From contig JAYKKM010000081.1 of assembly GCA_035772405.1 (NCBI GenBank), positions 806,001-870,000 on the forward strand: DNA of 64,000 bases. The letters run 5' to 3'. The notes beneath the pieces are model-generated. The model was given only the letters and a program-made list of their open reading frames with translations, ran no database searches and was not told where the DNA came from. Position 1 is the first letter of the stretch, and each line of letters begins with the position of its first letter. This DNA comes from Chrysogorgia sp. JL179-B06 (Eukaryota > Cnidaria > Anthozoa > Scleralcyonacea > Chrysogorgiidae). The translations under genes were made by a program, and so were the position numbers. Positions 45,101 through 52,600 of this stretch are shown here, in pieces.

Positions 45101-46493
45101 TAGGCAATTTCAAATGTCTAAAATTACACAATCTCGACATGACTATCACTCTCCCCAGACCGCCATGTTTATATTGCGTAATCTTGGTGTAGCGTTCAGA
45201 AGCATTCGGTGTATCTCCGGTGTAGAGTTGGAATCCATGCTGGCCTGTTTGTATGCACAAAAAAGTCATATGTTTCATACTTGGCTTGAATGTGAAGTGG
45301 TGGGTACATAATTCACAGTATCTGAAAAAACAACAATTAAAACAGGCATTAAAACAAATTATTATATGGCACAAGCTACTTCCGGTGAAATTGCATGTTC
45401 TGATTGGCTGAGACACGTCACATGCCGGTCTGTTATTTCCCGGTAATAAATGGACCGGTCCGGATTACGGATTTTGTCAACCATTTTGTTTACAAAGGAA
45501 CAAACTGAACAATGATAGGAAACTTTGAAAAGCAGCAAAAATTGAACAAATTTAGTAAATTAAGCACTACTGTAAATCATGTACGAATCGGACGATGAAC
45601 AATCTAAAAGAGATTCTTACTATCATGAAAGCAATAGAAGAACAATAGATTGAAAATTACGATTCTGTCACTGAAAACGTATGTAAAGTATGTTGTTTAA
45701 AAAAGCCATGCCATATAATAAACCTCTTATTAACCTCGACCGCTTGGTCATTACGGGAAAAATATCAGACCTCGGTCTATGTACGAATCTCGCCCTACCA
45801 GCTCGGTCCGTACTGTCAAGACCTTGGTCTAATATTTTCCTGGAATTACCGTGCCTCGGTTAATAAGAAGTTAGTATTAAAATTTGAGTGTTTAAATATA
45901 TATAAACAAACCAGTGATTTTCATTTTTACTTACTCTTTTTTGCTATGCGTTAACCACTGAACCAAACTAAACATAAACATGAAAAAAGTTATTCAATAC
46001 AGAATTTAAAAAGGTTTAAAAACAGCTGCATGAGTGTATCATAATAGCAGCTCATACATATACATTAACTGATTAGTGATTGACACAAATAATTTTTTAT
46101 ATGTATGTTCAATATCTCCCTACCATTCCTGATGTATATATTTTATGCTGCCAGTACAAATACACGGGTGATACAACGGCTTTTCCTTCGTTCCTTCGGC
46201 TCGGCACACCCGACATATGTCTAAAATATTTACAAAACACTTTTCAGTTCGTTCAACATCGAAGACTACATTTGTAAACAAAATAATAATAAAATACCCA
46301 AAATTGGCAAATTTCAAATTAAAAATTAGAGATTTAAGACTTCGTAAACGCCGAATAGCATTATCCCTCGAGCCAATGAATTCAATCAGTATATCCCTGA
46401 ACCTTTTCCTATCGTTTTCAACAAAAACTGAAGAATTAAAACGAGTTAAAGCACTGCTGCTTCGCACGTACCATCGTCTTTCGGTTCCTCCAT
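21182..46493 (-). CDS. MARCHF6: MARCHF6/TEB4-like ER membrane RING-CH E3 ubiquitin ligase, 30 exons
   Basis: ER-membrane ubiquitin ligase (Doa10/TEB4 family) acting in ER-associated degradation. Exons, 5' to 3': 46493-46472, 46220-46124, 45967-45935, 45321-45281, 43112-42969, 41635-41563, 41450-41258, 40838-40742, 40411-40350, 40219-40187, 40032-39981, 39833-39775, 39021-38941, 36933-36900, 36464-36427, 36294-36220, 35733-35679, 34684-34605, 33079-33011, 32087-32037, 30608-30508, 29829-29692, 29496-29442, 29366-29208, 27884-27815, 26425-26244, 25185-25051, 24401-24312, 21565-21433, 21321-21186. All junctions are GT/AG and keep one frame, giving about 863 residues (human about 910). The start ATG at 46493 was chosen because it splices into Asp-Ile-Cys-Arg-Val-Cys; the ATG at 46503 runs into a stop. 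Diagnostic stretches are [56 protein letters not shown] and [12 protein letters not shown]. Exons 14 and 15 are the weakest calls. The last exon ends phase 2 at 21186; unspliced readthrough stops at 21184-21182. The conserved C-terminal tail was not found. Confidence 0.93.
21655..24215. repeat. 2.56-kb hexamer array (AACTGT/AGCTGT) in MARCHF6 intron
   Basis: Roughly 420 hexamers that are AACTGT or AGCTGT (with GCAGCT variants) in the intron between exons 28 and 29. About 21655-23460 is mixed and contains recurring GCATGCACCTGCAACTG interruptions. About 23460-24215 is dominated by 9- to 15-bp units with an ACTACTGTAGCTGT deletion form. The transcript strand, (ACAGYT)n, has no stops in any frame, which explains the 594- and 561-codon frames; I do not treat these as genes. 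Confidence 0.95.
24525..25020. repeat. (GTGTGAGAGAGTGGGTGAGT)n low-complexity tract
   Basis: About 500 bp of GTGTGAG/AGAGAG/GTGGGTGAGT repeats in the MARCHF6 intron between exons 27 and 28. The transcript strand is CACTCACTCTCACAC-rich. It extends artefactual Ser/His/Thr/Leu frames from exon 27. Confidence 0.92.
25977..26140. mobile_element. ~160-bp foldback element, second copy of TTATTAACCTCG family
   Basis: GTCTTATTAACCTCGTTTGC pairs with GCACTCGGTTAATAAGTC. The centre contains ACAGACCTCGCTCC repeats. It matches the ends of the copy at 45715-45875. A smaller hairpin, GTCCGGAAAAAAGCGTATTG and inverse, is at 25636-25700. Confidence 0.75.
26549..27550 (+). repeat. Dispersed repeat with nested ~555-bp insert
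   Basis: 26549-26608 and 27166-27550 match 53007-53443. The insert has GGCTTTAAAATATC and GATATTTTAAGGCC ends and many GTCGGACAAAATGTCCG-like motifs, resembling those in the element at 16119-17114. In the MARCHF6 intron between exons 25 and 26. Confidence 0.85.
28345..28995. mobile_element. ~650-bp inverted-repeat unit next to E-box array
   Basis: The left part (TTTCGCGCACCAAATGATAA; CTCGTTCCCAGGGCATTTTG near 28450) is inverted at 28862-28990 (CAAAATGCCCTGGGAACGAG; TGCGCGAAACAT). No coding capacity. Confidence 0.7.
28985..29162. repeat. 22-bp E-box minisatellite in MARCHF6 intron
   Basis: Eight units of about 22 bp (CACGTGGTAGTGACCTGAAG). Six contain CACGTG and two contain CACATG. The array begins about 45 bp into the intron after exon 24 (donor at 29207). 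Another single unit is at 28345-28365. Confidence 0.9.
29957..30382. mobile_element. ~425-bp inverted pair of Penelope-type ends
   Basis: GATGTGGGAAGTTGATCGTC through GACGTTTCGACGGCC is mirrored by GGCCGTCGAAACGTCAGTCA through GACGATCAACTTCACACATC. Each arm contains CTCTGAAGATGACC...GTCGAAACGTCAGTC, similar to the hammerhead-like segment of Penelope elements. In the MARCHF6 intron between exons 21 and 22. Confidence 0.7.
30713..31630 (+). repeat. SINE family A split by a nested ~770-bp foldback element
   Basis: SINE-A sequence stops at about 30778 (AGCAAATGGTAAA) and resumes at about 31549 (AGATTTTCGGGACTTCTCGG). The insert ends are inverted: GCCTGGTTTTCACTAG and CAAGTGAAAACCAGGC. Inside is another foldback (30820-31340; ATTAACTTTGTCTCATTTGA and inverse). 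One of its arms recurs at 32765-32890. Confidence 0.85.
31831..32028. repeat. (GTTT/GCTT)n microsatellite 9 bp from MARCHF6 exon 20 donor
   Basis: About 50 tetranucleotide units (GTTT with GCTT variants), directly next to the 5' splice site of exon 32087-32037. On the transcript strand the intron begins GTAGGTAAAAACA then AAAC/AAGC repeats. It generates artefactual Cys/Leu/Phe/Val and Lys/Gln/Thr frames. Confidence 0.93.
33322..34562. mobile_element. ~1.24-kb TIR element with ATTCCGGATTGAGTT subrepeats
   Basis: Ends GGGCTGTTTACATGAATCC and GGATTCATG-type inverse (GATTCATGTAAACAGCACC at 34543-34561). The left half contains tandem copies of TCATTCCGGATTGAGTTTCA blocks (33340-33620). A separate MITE, 33775-34166, is nested inside. 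Confidence 0.8.
33775..34166. mobile_element. 392-bp MITE with TTAGGGACTTTAAGATCTAC ends
   Basis: Left TTAGGGACTTTAAGATCTAC, GACGGCAACCTAGGAC and right GTCCTAGGTTGCCGTC, GTAGATCTTAAAGTCCCTAA are perfect inverted repeats of about 36 bp. A degraded relative is at about 9988-10355. Nested within the element 33322-34562. Confidence 0.9.
34845..35520. mobile_element. MITE copy (family of 5515) carrying two nested foldback insertions
   Basis: TAGGAATGGTAATTTAGAGC, TCTTTCATATCTCAC at the left and the GTTAGGTTTCACGAAGTGTC-type interior (reverse complement near 35450) match the MITE at 5515-5870. It is interrupted at about 34879-35170 by a foldback bounded by ATAGTCAATCGAGATATGGT and its inverse. A second interruption at about 35195-35330 is bounded by GACCTTTAGATTTGAG and CTCAATCTAAAGGTC. 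Confidence 0.8.
35521..35595. repeat. Short CRE-like minisatellite (TTGGCTGATGACGTCA)
   Basis: Four to five units of 16-18 bp, most with TGACGTCA, immediately downstream of MARCHF6 exon 17 (35679-35733) in the transcript. Related in motif to the longer array at 39213-39645, but with GGCTGA in place of GGTTGA. Confidence 0.85.
36499..36834. mobile_element. 336-bp near-perfect palindromic MITE
   Basis: AAAGTGTCTATCTCATG at the left and CATGAGATA-like CGTGAGATAAGCACTTT at the right. The whole element is two arms of about 140 bp, so both strands encode almost the same 87-codon frame starting [10 protein letters not shown]. That symmetry, not selection, explains the paired frames. Flanked by TTAA-like sequence. 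Between MARCHF6 exons 14 and 15. Confidence 0.88.
37386..37435 (-). ncRNA. Second hammerhead-like core with 6-bp stem II
   Basis: Minus strand: CTGATGA (37431-37425), A, then GACACT/AGTGTC stem (37413-37408 with 37400-37395) around a 7-base loop, then GAAACG (37394 on). The stem is perfect. It lies in a decayed Penelope end ahead of the TIR element at 37634. Cleavage-site and outer helices are not obvious. Confidence 0.45.
37634..38641. mobile_element. ~1-kb TIR element (ACAGTAAAAACCCGCGTATA)
   Basis: Inverted ends: TACAGTAAAAACCCGCGTAT, AAGAACCTAGATTTT at the left and AAAATCTAGGTTCTTATACG, CGAGTTTTTACTGTA at the right. Subterminal GGTTCTTAT repeats are also inverted. A second foldback lies inside (about 38175-38325, TCTCCCGCAAACCGCGGAAT). 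The 194-codon plus-strand frame here is composed of these repeats and shows no known domain. Confidence 0.8.
38640..38900. mobile_element. Penelope-element terminal repeat fragment
   Basis: CATTTATTTTATTTCATC, GCTCGAAACGTCAGTATTTT and CAGTTTACCACCTTTTCACT follow the same order as the complement of 11950-12060 downstream of the Penelope-like ORF. The matching left piece ends at 37633, before a TIR element that splits the copy. Confidence 0.65.
39213..39645. repeat. Minisatellite of TTGGTTGATGACRTCA units (CRE-like)
   Basis: About two dozen units of 15-18 bp, TGATGACATCATTGGT or TGATGACGTCATTGGT, between MARCHF6 exons 12 and 13. Several units contain the palindrome TGACGTCA, the consensus CRE for CREB/ATF proteins. 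The remainder have TGACATCA. A smaller related array is at 35521-35595. Confidence 0.9.
40500..40700 (-). repeat. tRNA-derived SINE, family B, diverged
   Basis: GACAGGGATCAAACCTCTGA, then GATCTTGCCAGTGAGATGCT and TTAACTATTGAGCAGTAC: a degraded family-B head, followed by GGATGGAGAGTGAAGGTTAC and ATGATGTACT body. In the MARCHF6 intron between exons 8 and 9. Confidence 0.75.
42340..42860. repeat. Dispersed repeat ending in GGGGGCATGCTCCCTC motif
   Basis: GCATGCCCCCGGACCCCCCA near 42766 resembles GGGGGCATCCTCCCCCAGAA near 8714 and GGGGGCATACTCCCCCTGAA near 63956. These appear to be one family of retroelement or foldback repeat. I cannot assign a class. Confidence 0.5.
43455..43973. mobile_element. 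~520-bp foldback element in decamer array
   Basis: AAAGTGCTCCTTATAAACCT at the left pairs with the right end around 43955-43973 (GGGTTTATAAGCACTTT). The arms extend about 150 bp and include CGTTAAACTTTTAGTTTTGG versus CCGAAACTAAAAGTTTAACG. No coding capacity. It starts with the same AAAGTG ends as the MITE at 36499. Confidence 0.85.
44341..44923. mobile_element. ~580-bp TIR element with ATCGATATT-rich ends
   Basis: AGGCTAATGCGATATTTTCG at the left and CGATATTTTTCAATATCGCA then TTAGCCT at the right are inverted. The interior has a 77-codon minus-strand frame without recognised motifs. It is inserted in the GATCCT array. Confidence 0.75.
45281..46493 (-). other. MARCHF6: RING-CH domain of MARCHF6 (exons 1-4)
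   Basis: The first four exons encode the catalytic RING-CH (C4HC3) zinc domain. Joined residues give Cys10, Cys13, Cys27, Cys29, His37, Cys40, Cys53 and Cys56. The exon 2 to 3 junction at 46124/45967 splits the Cys40 codon (TG joined to T). Unspliced sequence there would read Trp instead, so the splice is needed to make the zinc ligand. The Trp44 after Cys40 matches the E2-contact position of RING-CH ligases. In the family this domain faces the cytosol and recruits ER-linked E2 enzymes. Confidence 0.93.
45715..45875. mobile_element. ~155-bp foldback element (TTATTAACCTCG ends)
   Basis: CTTATTAACCTCGACCGCTT at the left pairs with GCCTCGGTTAATAAGAAG at the right. A second copy of the family, with the same ends, is at 25977-26140. 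MARCHF6 intron between exons 3 and 4. Confidence 0.75.
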
Positions 46494-46663
46494 TTTCCGA
46501 CAAAATGTTGTAATCGTTATAAGCTCCTTATTGTCCCTCATCCATTCTTGTTGATCCCATCTTTTCCAACCTAACCCCTCACCACCCGTTGTTTTTCTGT
46601 TTATGCTTAGCCTGTCAGTCAACTAAGCTTCGTCTGAAATGATGAGATAGTGATCGTGAAAGA
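46494..46663. promoter_or_regulatory. 170-bp head-to-head intergenic region, likely bidirectional promoter
   Basis: Only 170 bp separate the MARCHF6 start codon (46493, minus) from the POGLUT2/3 start codon (46664, plus), so both 5' UTRs and any core promoter must overlap or lie within it, unless noncoding first exons exist elsewhere. It has a pyrimidine-rich plus strand around 46530-46600. I see no clear TATA box, CCAAT box or ER-stress element. Promoter function is inferred from gene layout, not from a recognised motif. Confidence 0.6.
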
Positions 46664-49600
46664 ATGCCTGTTAAGTACTTGAAACGATTTGTTTTCATCT
46701 CGTGTTACGTTGCTTTTGTCGTCTCTACGTCTGCTGTACCTTGCGCCAAGAAATCGAAAGTATCGGGCCCTGGATTGGAAAGTGATGTGGTTCTGCCTGC
46801 CAGATATTTCTACATTCATGCAGCCCACAAGAATGGGACATTGTAAGTATTCGTGACAGTCGCCACGACTACTCTGTTGAAGTATTTTGATTAAATAATT
46901 TAATAAATAAGGAATATAGAATTTTGTGCAGCGAGTCAGTTATGAATAATAGATATGCTCAAGAGTCAAGGTCATGCCGCGGTCATACCTGTTGATCAAG
47001 ACGAAGAACGTCGAAGATACAGTACACTTAATTCATTAAAATATTAATTTGTTTTTGTCATGGAGATGAAGAGAGGCGTTTCAATATATCTCAAATATCT
47101 TGTGTCAACAAATAAAATAAATGTACATAAGTCATACTACAACAGTTGTGACAATAGCTTCATGTCATCAAGTTGCTACAAGCTTGTTGTTGTAAAATTG
47201 TAGCAACTTGTTGATGTTGCATAACCCCGCACTGATAAGATATCAACGTGCTGCGCAATACACATCGATATCTCTCCTTCCTCAACTATCAAAGACGACC
47301 AACTGAGTGTAGATGAGTCATTGAGGATCAGATTACCAGATGCTTTGTCGAGTTGGCAAGAGCGATCCGGTTTTGTGACGTTTGTCGGAGACAAATCTAG
47401 TGCACTGTGGTTTTCGGTATCTAGTTGCCGTTGTCCCAATCAGGTTGGATCTTTCGCCGCTTTAATTTGTCACCATATGTGTTTCACTATATTTGTCTGG
47501 CTTCTACCCTTTGACCTGTCATAGCTCTCAAGGTCATCGAAGCATACAAGCTACTCCACCAATGACAAGGTTTAATGAAAGACATTCACTATATCAGCTG
47601 TATTTACACACATATCCAAGCATTACTGATATATTGTGACTGCTGCATAGGTAATACATAGAAGATTAATCGAGTGAAATGCTAAATATTACTTGTGGAC
47701 AATAAGGCTTGTTGAGACTATACTATAATGCTCCTAGAACGTCTTTATTATTATTATTGTTGTAAAAAGTCTGATGCATTCATCAACCTCGTTACAAGTC
47801 TACAAGTAACCCCTACCAGATTTGTCAACAATTGGGAACAAGCAATGTGAACATGCACATCTTACTATATATCAGCTTTGATATGGAACAGCTCATAACA
47901 AAACTGATAGTAAGATTGGGTAGACTAAGTATTCCAAAAATGAGGAATCTCCAAAGATATCCCTCATTCTTAGAATTTGAGTGAGTAGACGACGTCATCA
48001 GGTATCTCATTTGTAGCTTTTAAAACCTTAAATATCTCTGGAACAAGATAAGACATTGACAAAGTAAGACCGCTATTCTTGCTGATTTCGAATGCACTTC
48101 TAGATAAAGCCCAAATTAGGACAAATGATTTTTGCATCTTACTGCTTCGCGTAATGCCAAAATTGTGAATAGAAGGTCTAATGCGCAATTACAATTTTTG
48201 ACCCTTGACAAAATGTTTGCACTTGAATTCATTTTTCTTATTTTGTCCACTTTACTTTAAAGCTTCACAGAATCACCTGGCGACAAAACATTTGAAGTTC
48301 GGTTGACGCAATCAGGAGGTGACAGAGTGAGGGCCTGGCTCCAAGTCTTAGATCGCCATGACGGTTCATTTCTTGTTTTGTATCGAGCATATGAAAGTCC
48401 AGCAGAAGTTTTAGTTAATATTTTATATCAAGGGAAACATGTTGCAGAGTCCCCCTACATCTTGAAAGGTAAATTAATTGGCAGAATTATTCACTGTGAG
48501 ATGGAGAAAATTAAAATTAGTTGAATTTTTTTAATTTCAATATACAGATTACCCACTCTCAAAATGGTTAGAACGTAACAATTCCATCTCTGGACTGAAA
48601 ACTCGTAAGAGTTAAAGGATCGATAGGCCATCGATAGGCCATGCAAAGAAAGCCACATATATGTATATTATAATATTATATTTAGTATATCAGCCTATAC
48701 CAAAGAAGTACTTCCACAAATTAGTGTATTAGATTTCTCACTCTTTTAGGTGAACGGAATACCCAAACAGGCTAGAAGTCCAATTGATAGGGGTTTCAAG
48801 GGCCTATGATTTAAGGTCATAAATCCATTAAAGCAATTTTCACCCCCAAAATAGCCTCCCCTTCAGGCTTTTAGCCAGGCGGCCATCTAGCCATCCTATG
48901 GATGGCACCACAGATTTTTGGACAGCATCTTTTTGTATGGACGGCCATGGATGACCTAAGCAAAATATTTTCCTCAAATAACAACTTACAGGTTTTCCCC
49001 TTTCTAATGTTTCTTGTTTCTGTTAGCTGCCGTTTATTTTAGCTATTGTGTAGGTTTCGTTACTAATTTTTGTCAAGAACATGCAGATATGACGATTTAT
49101 TGCAAGATCGATATACTGTAACGTGAAGTAGCAAAAATGTTGTTTAATAGAACCTCCGTTCAATACGTTTGATAAGCAGACTTGCTCACGTCCACGCCCA
49201 CTAAAAGTTTGGACGGTCGGTTTTGAAGTCCTTGCTAAAAGCCTGCTCGCTTTGAAAGTAGCCATCCCACTAGGCTCCAATTTACGATAGTAGATTTGTA
49301 CTAATTACATTTAGACTTTTACCATGAGAACTGTAATTGTCCTCAGAAGAATGGCAGTGATTGGGCAAAAGCCATGAAGTGTCCAGCCACGTTCCATCAG
49401 ATTGAAAAAGATCTGTCAAAGTTCAAAGATGTTGACCTTAAAGAAGTAGCAAACGAAGCCGTGGAACGATTTGGCAAACATCATGCACTAGTCCACTATG
49501 CGATTATAAAAAATAAGGTATTGTTGGAGATGTAGGCAAGTCTTATAAGAATGTTTCATGTTGATGAAGAACATTAGCATTGTGATGTTAAGATATTAGC

Positions 49601-52600
49601 GGCAGGTCACGGACATTTGACAGTTACAGTATTAATTGTGTCTGTCATTTTGTCCGATGCTCATCTTGTTCGAAGATTATACTCAACTTTTTGTGAAAGT
49701 AAAACATTTTTGTGTTGAATGGACTGCATTTAGATTTCGTGTTGTACAACATTACGCTAAGTTTTGAGACATTGCGCTAAATTTGGAGACATTATGCTAA
49801 CTTTGGAGACGTTACGCTAACTTTGGAGACATTGCGCTATGTTATGAGACGTTACGCTAAGTTTGGAGACATTACCTAAGCTTGAAGACATTGCGCTAAG
49901 TTGTGAGACGTTACGCTAAGTCTGGAGACGTTACGCTAAGTTTGGAGACGTTACGTTAAGTTTAAGACATTACGTTAAGTTTAGAGACGTTATATACGCT
50001 AAGTTTTGAGATGTTACACTTAGTTTTTAGACGTTACGCTAAGTTGTACCGTGACAGGTACCATCTTTTGTATGTCCGTTACAAATTCATTTGTGCTGGT
50101 CATTCAGACAGGTACAGCAAAAATAATTATTTCCAGACTTGAACTGTACAAGCAGCTCAACAAAGTTAATTCAAATTGTCTTTTATAGGCAAGGAAAACT
50201 GTATGCAAAATGGGTCAATCTGGCGAGCCTAAAGGCAGCTCCTCATTTGTCTCAGAGGGAATCGATGTATATTAATGATATCGCACGGTGTTCAGTCGAC
50301 GATGAGACCGTGAATGAACAAATTGTCGATATGAGTTAAGCTAATTAATTATGTCGGTAGGGATGGAGACGGTAGCTAGGCGTTGCGATCGTGATTCGTG
50401 CTGGGCTCCGGAAATGACTGATTTCCGGAACGACTGATTTCCGGAACCCTAAAGGCCCGTTCACACGGGCGATTTTTGCTGCGATTTGATTGCTAATTTT
50501 AGCTGCGATTACAAATCGCGCGTGTGAACAGCCGGCGAGTTCGCTGCGATTTGTTATTTTGAAATCGCAGCAAATCGCCGTGATTTCGAGTTTACTCGAA
50601 TTTCACTGCGATCTTATGTTGAAAAGCACCAAAATACGCTAGATCAGACACCCTCACACACACAGAGGCTGATTTCGCGCGCAAACATGGTGGTGGCAGA
50701 ATCTGGCAAAGGCACTCTCAAGAGTAAGAAAGGGGAACGAGAAAAATAATTTTTTTTCAAACTCGCTGTTTGAAATCGCAGTGCGAGCGCGATAAAAGTT
50801 GCAACTAAAATCGCAATAAAATCGCAGCAAAAATCGCCCGTGTGAACGGCCCTCAGGTACTTGCGGTTCACCACCTTTTCACTTTGCTATATATCCAAAT
50901 CACTGCCTACGCAGCACTCTACTTTTATATCACCATTAACTCCAAAGTTACAGTTTATCATTTATATTTGCTGGTTCATCTTTGTTTCAATTACATTCTG
51001 TATAGATTTATCGTAAAACACATGGGAAGCATGTCGGTTTTGCCCAATTCATGGATTCCTGGCTGCATTCCTTGTTGCGGAAGGTTAGTCTCCGTAAATA
51101 TCCAAAAGTGGTTTAAATTTCTCCACAGTATAATTATATGATATCTCTTGTGACGGACTATAGCGGGGGTAATGGTTTTTAACCGGCCCAAAAAGAATTG
51201 CTGAATGAATAAAATGAAATTATGCAGTTTCTCTTTTCACAAAGGAAAATAGCTGTCTCGATATGCCATGGTCCAAATCCAAATGTTTGGTTACTAGTCT
51301 TAATATTTTGGCATTTCACTCGATTAAACCACATGTTCTAAGGGTTTTTGGTGAAGGAAAATTTCGAATGTTGGAATATATACATTTTAATTTTTAAGAC
51401 CAAATCGGGACCAGTTGCGAAAAATACAACTTCAAGGCCTTCCGGCTGGAATTGAACCCGCGACCCTGCGATGCTAGTGCAGTGCTCTGACCACTGAGCT
51501 ACGGAAGCTGTTGCCGAGAGCTTAGTCACGAGTTCTGTGTATATAGTGGTGGTAATGCCGGGATAAGAATTGGGTATATTACAAGTAATGTTTGGCATTT
51601 CACTCGATTGAACTGCCTGTTCTATGAAAAATGCCAAATATTACTTGTAATATACCCAATTCTTCTACCGGCATTACCCCATTATATACAGTCATAGAAC
51701 TCGTGACTGAGCTTTCGGTAACGGCCTCCGTAGCTCAGTGGTCAGAGCACTGTACTGGCATCGCAGGGTCGCGGGTTCAATTCCAGCCGGAAGGCCTTGA
51801 TGTTGCATTTTTCGCAAAAATCCTTCCGTGCGCATTTCACAAATTTAGCACAACTCAATTTCCATCCACCTTTTCCAGGTGAAACTACCGAACTTTGAAT
51901 TTTTTGTCAACCTTGGTGACTGGCCGCTGGAGAAGAGAAGGGAGAATCCATTGCCAATCTTTTCTTGGTGTGGCTCAGATGATTCTGAGGATATCGTCAT
52001 GCCAACGTATGATATTACGCAATCCGTGTCGGAGACCTTGGGAAGGTACACATTCAACCTCGTCCGGCGGGGGGTGGGTGCGTGGAGCGGAGATAAGACC
52101 CTGGGTACGAGATTGGCACAGATCATCGTGGAAAACGTCATGTGAATTATTCATTGCTAGGACTACTACCCCCTCTCTCCTCCGCACAGGTTCTTCGGAG
52201 ATATTTCGGAGGTCGTCGGAGAGATTTGTCGACGAATTTGTAGAACGAGAAATTCGACAAATCTCTCCGACGACCTCCGAAGTATCTCCGAAGAATCTCT
52301 GCGGAGGAGAGAGTACTTACCCTTGCAGTGTTGACACTCGACAAGCGCAAGAGAAATAACAAAATCTTCAGACTTCTACAACTAGAGGGGGCATCCAATC
52401 TTCATTTCAGTCAACCCCGGGTAACCAATTGAACGCTGTCATCTTGGATAAATTGGAGGGCAATTTTATATTTCATATTAAAGCAATCATTTTGATCTTT
52501 TACTCGGCAGAAAATGGTCCAAGTAACGATAGAACAACAGGCTTTAATCGCCAAATAGACAAATAGTGAAAAAGAAACGCAAAAATTGTAGAATTTACGA

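Noticed and set aside
46120..46503. Starting MARCHF6 at the ATG at 46503 and reading straight through
   Set aside because: That frame is intron between 46471 and 46221. Spliced from 46503 it meets a stop; the ATG at 46493 gives the right phase and family-like N-terminus.
51722..51793. Functional tRNA gene
   Set aside because: A/B boxes are good, but acceptor-stem pairing has a bulge, an inverted copy lies next to it and flanking body sequence is shared; best read as SINE family C.
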